From NCBI GenBank assembly GCA_963805255.1, contig CAWDTK010000019.1:600603-664602 (forward strand): a stretch of DNA of 64,000 bases, in the 5' to 3' direction. The number at the start of each line of letters is the position of its first letter. The stretch's first letter is position 1. Position numbers and translations under genes: made by a program. This document shows, piece by piece, positions 62,841 through 64,000 of the stretch. Below the pieces are notes generated by a model that was not told where the DNA came from, made no database searches, and was given only the letters and a program-made list of their open reading frames with translations. Source of the stretch: Bog-532 sp963805255 (GTDB lineage Bacteria > Actinomycetota > Actinomycetes > Streptosporangiales > Streptosporangiaceae).

Positions 62841-63631
62841 CCAGCGACACCGCCAGCCAGATCGCCTACCTCGCCCGCGTCCTCAAGGCCCCCGCGCTGC
62901 GGGACTCCGCCGAGCGGCTCGCCGCCACCGCCCGCGAGGCCGGCTGGACCCACCAGGAATACCTCGCCGCCTGCCTGGAAGCCGAGGTCGCCACCCGCGG
63001 CGCCCACGGCGCGGAGAACCGCGTCCGGGCCGCCGGGTTCGCCGCCCGCAAGACCATCGAGGACTTCGACTTCGACCACCAGCGGTCGGTGAAGCGCGAC
63101 CACATCCTGCATCTGGCGACACTCGACTTCATCACCGCCCGAACCAACGTCGTGCTGCTCGGGCCGCCCGGCACGGGCAAGACCATGCTCGCCACCGGCC
63201 TGGGCATTAAAGCCTGCCAGGCCGGGCACCGCGTCCTGTTCGCCACCGCCGCCGCCTGGACCGACCGCCTCACCACAGCCCACCGCGCCGGCCGCATCCA
63301 GCAGGAAATCACCCGCCTGGGCCGCTACCCTCTCCTGATCATCGACGAGATCGGCTACATCCCCTTCGAGCCCGAGGCCGCCAGCCTGTTCTTCCAGCTC
63401 ATCTCCGCCCGCTACGAGACCGCCAGCGTCATCGTCACCAGCAACAAGCCCTTCAGCTCCTGGGGCGACATCTTCGGCGACGACACCGTTGCCGCCGCCA
63501 TGATCGACCGCCTCGTCCACCACGCGGACATCCTCAGCCTCAAAGGAGACAGCTACCGCCTCAAGAACCGCGACCTCGGCCGCATCCCCCGCCCCGCCAC
63601 CGCCACCACGACCACGGAGGGCGCCAAGTGA
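62837..63631 (+). CDS. istB: IstB-like ATPase of the IS21 element
   Basis: 264 residues, full length. Walker A 'VVLLGPPGTGKTMLATGL' near residue 110, 'HRVLFATAAAWTDRL', Walker B 'LLIIDEIGYIPFEPEAA' near 174 and sensor 'VIVTSNKPFSSWGDIFGDD' near 202. IstB is an AAA+ DnaC-like protein that loads on target DNA and stimulates IstA. Here helix 1 begins 'IAYLARVLKAPALRDSAERL'. ATGA overlap upstream and GTGA downstream show operon coupling. Confidence 0.9.
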   Translation: MTSDTASQIAYLARVLKAPALRDSAERLAATAREAGWTHQEYLAACLEAEVATRGAHGAENRVRAAGFAARKTIEDFDFDHQRSVKRDHILHLATLDFITARTNVVLLGPPGTGKTMLATGLGIKACQAGHRVLFATAAAWTDRLTTAHRAGRIQQEITRLGRYPLLIIDEIGYIPFEPEAASLFFQLISARYETASVIVTSNKPFSSWGDIFGDDTVAAAMIDRLVHHADILSLKGDSYRLKNRDLGRIPRPATATTTTEGAK

Positions 63632-63938
63632 CCCCAGCCCCGCCGCACAGCGGCGACGACACCTACGACCTCATCGACGACGCTCTCTGCCAGCTCGCCG
63701 AACGACGCGGGAAATGGCTCGGCGACGCCCTCGCCGCCATGACCTAATCGCCAGCCTCACCGACCAGGCCGAACGGATGATCCCCCAGCTCGCCCACGAC
63801 GCCCGCGAGAACGGCGCCACCTGGCACGACATCGCCACCGCCCTCGCCACGGAGAGGGAGCAGTCAGCCCCGACTCCCCGGTCGCCGACAGCCGGTGGCC
63901 CTACGACTACTAACCCAACCGGAAACCACGCAAAGTAA
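63628..63938 (+). pseudogene. IS21 passenger: small helical protein, one frame break
   Basis: GTG 63628 overlaps the istB stop and opens 'DDTYDLIDDALCQLAERRGK' then 'WLGDALAAM'. A base is missing near 63737; the other frame continues 'LIASLTDQAERMIPQLAHDA' and 'RENGATWHDIATALATE', giving about 103 residues. The segment 'GATWHDIATALAT' looks like a helix-turn-helix often seen in small actinobacterial proteins. The coupling to istB suggests it belongs to the element. Role unknown. Confidence 0.5.
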
Positions 63939-64000
63939 CCACCCGCCCGACCCAGGGGGTCAACTTTCACCCGTTGGCAGGGGGTCAATTTTCAAACGGT

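Larger units (their letters stand above)
60481..63994 (+). mobile_element. IS21-family element with passenger genes
   Basis: Multiple terminal repeats typical of IS21 are present. On the left, TGAAAACTGACCCC (60481) is followed by TGAAAGTTGACCCCCTG (60506-60522). On the right are the inverted counterparts at 63953-63969 and 63978-63994. Length is 3514 bp, longer than the usual 2-2.5 kb, because two extra genes accompany istA and istB. The window ends 6 bp past the right end, and those bases do not match the left flank, so no target duplication is seen. Confidence 0.85.

Noticed and set aside
62057..63523. 488-codon minus-strand frame
   Set aside because: Antisense to the coiled-coil gene and istB; Ala/Ser-rich because it mirrors an Ala-rich gene.
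1..64000. tRNA or rRNA genes as integration targets
   Set aside because: No cloverleaf with a GTTCRANNC-type T-arm or rRNA signature was found by eye near the element remnants.

Overview
The window is high-GC DNA (roughly 70% by eye) with GTG starts, stop/start overlaps, a DUF397 protein, LAL-type LuxR regulator, DUF2637 fragments and actinobacterial insertion sequences. These point to a soil-type filamentous actinomycete of the Streptosporangiales/Streptomycetales kind. The species cannot be named from the sequence.

Region 1 (1-9 kb): the 3' end of a UvrD-type helicase, a glycosyltransferase pair (GT2 plus a frame-broken GT39 membrane mannosyltransferase), a DUF397 protein with a terminator, and two secreted hydrolases (a GH59 galactocerebrosidase-like enzyme and a G1 glutamic peptidase).

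Region 2 (9.1-15.7 kb, minus strand): a tightly packed, decaying operon. It encodes an Hsp70-like ATPase (one indel and one nonsense codon), an FN3-repeat partner, the C-terminal tail of a lost GTPase, a GAP1-type protein (one indel), a zinc-ribbon membrane protein and a 42-residue membrane peptide. This looks like a GTPase/chaperone conflict or regulatory system and is the most unusual system here.

Region 3 (15.8-25.7 kb): a cell-surface polysaccharide locus. Six forward genes are chained by 4-nt overlaps (GT2, deacetylase, GT2, flippase, hexapeptide acetyltransferase, polytopic membrane protein). They face a convergent three-gene operon (two GT2 enzymes and a second hexapeptide acetyltransferase).

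Region 4 (26-36 kb): an alpha/beta-hydrolase split by a complete ISAs1-family element with a 10-bp target duplication; remnants of an integrative conjugative element; then an aromatic-catabolism-like cluster. That cluster has a divergent MarR regulator with two palindromic operators, an amidohydrolase/decarboxylase, a CDGSH Fe-S protein, a GMC oxidoreductase and an internally deleted second amidohydrolase.

Region 5 (36-44 kb): a LAL LuxR regulator with an esterase, then a regulator remnant carrying twelve perfect 18-bp repeats, then an HTH-OafA-SGNH fusion acyltransferase that runs into a decayed tyrosine recombinase and a cluster of DnaA-box-like 9-mers.

Region 6 (44-64 kb): a mobile-element graveyard. 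It holds two related DDE elements with 3-bp target duplications, an IS701-family transposase, an IS5-family element inside a duplicated segment, fragments of IS481/IS3-like and IS110 transposases, and a 3.5-kb IS21-family element carrying two passenger genes. Between them lie a three-gene unknown cassette, a DUF1906/GH25-like protein, two Tat-exported proteins, two SDR oxidoreductases and a small conserved protein.

Single-base frame breaks recur in unrelated genes, and each is repaired by adding or removing exactly one base. Real decay and assembly error cannot be separated here, and the pseudogene calls should be read with that in mind.
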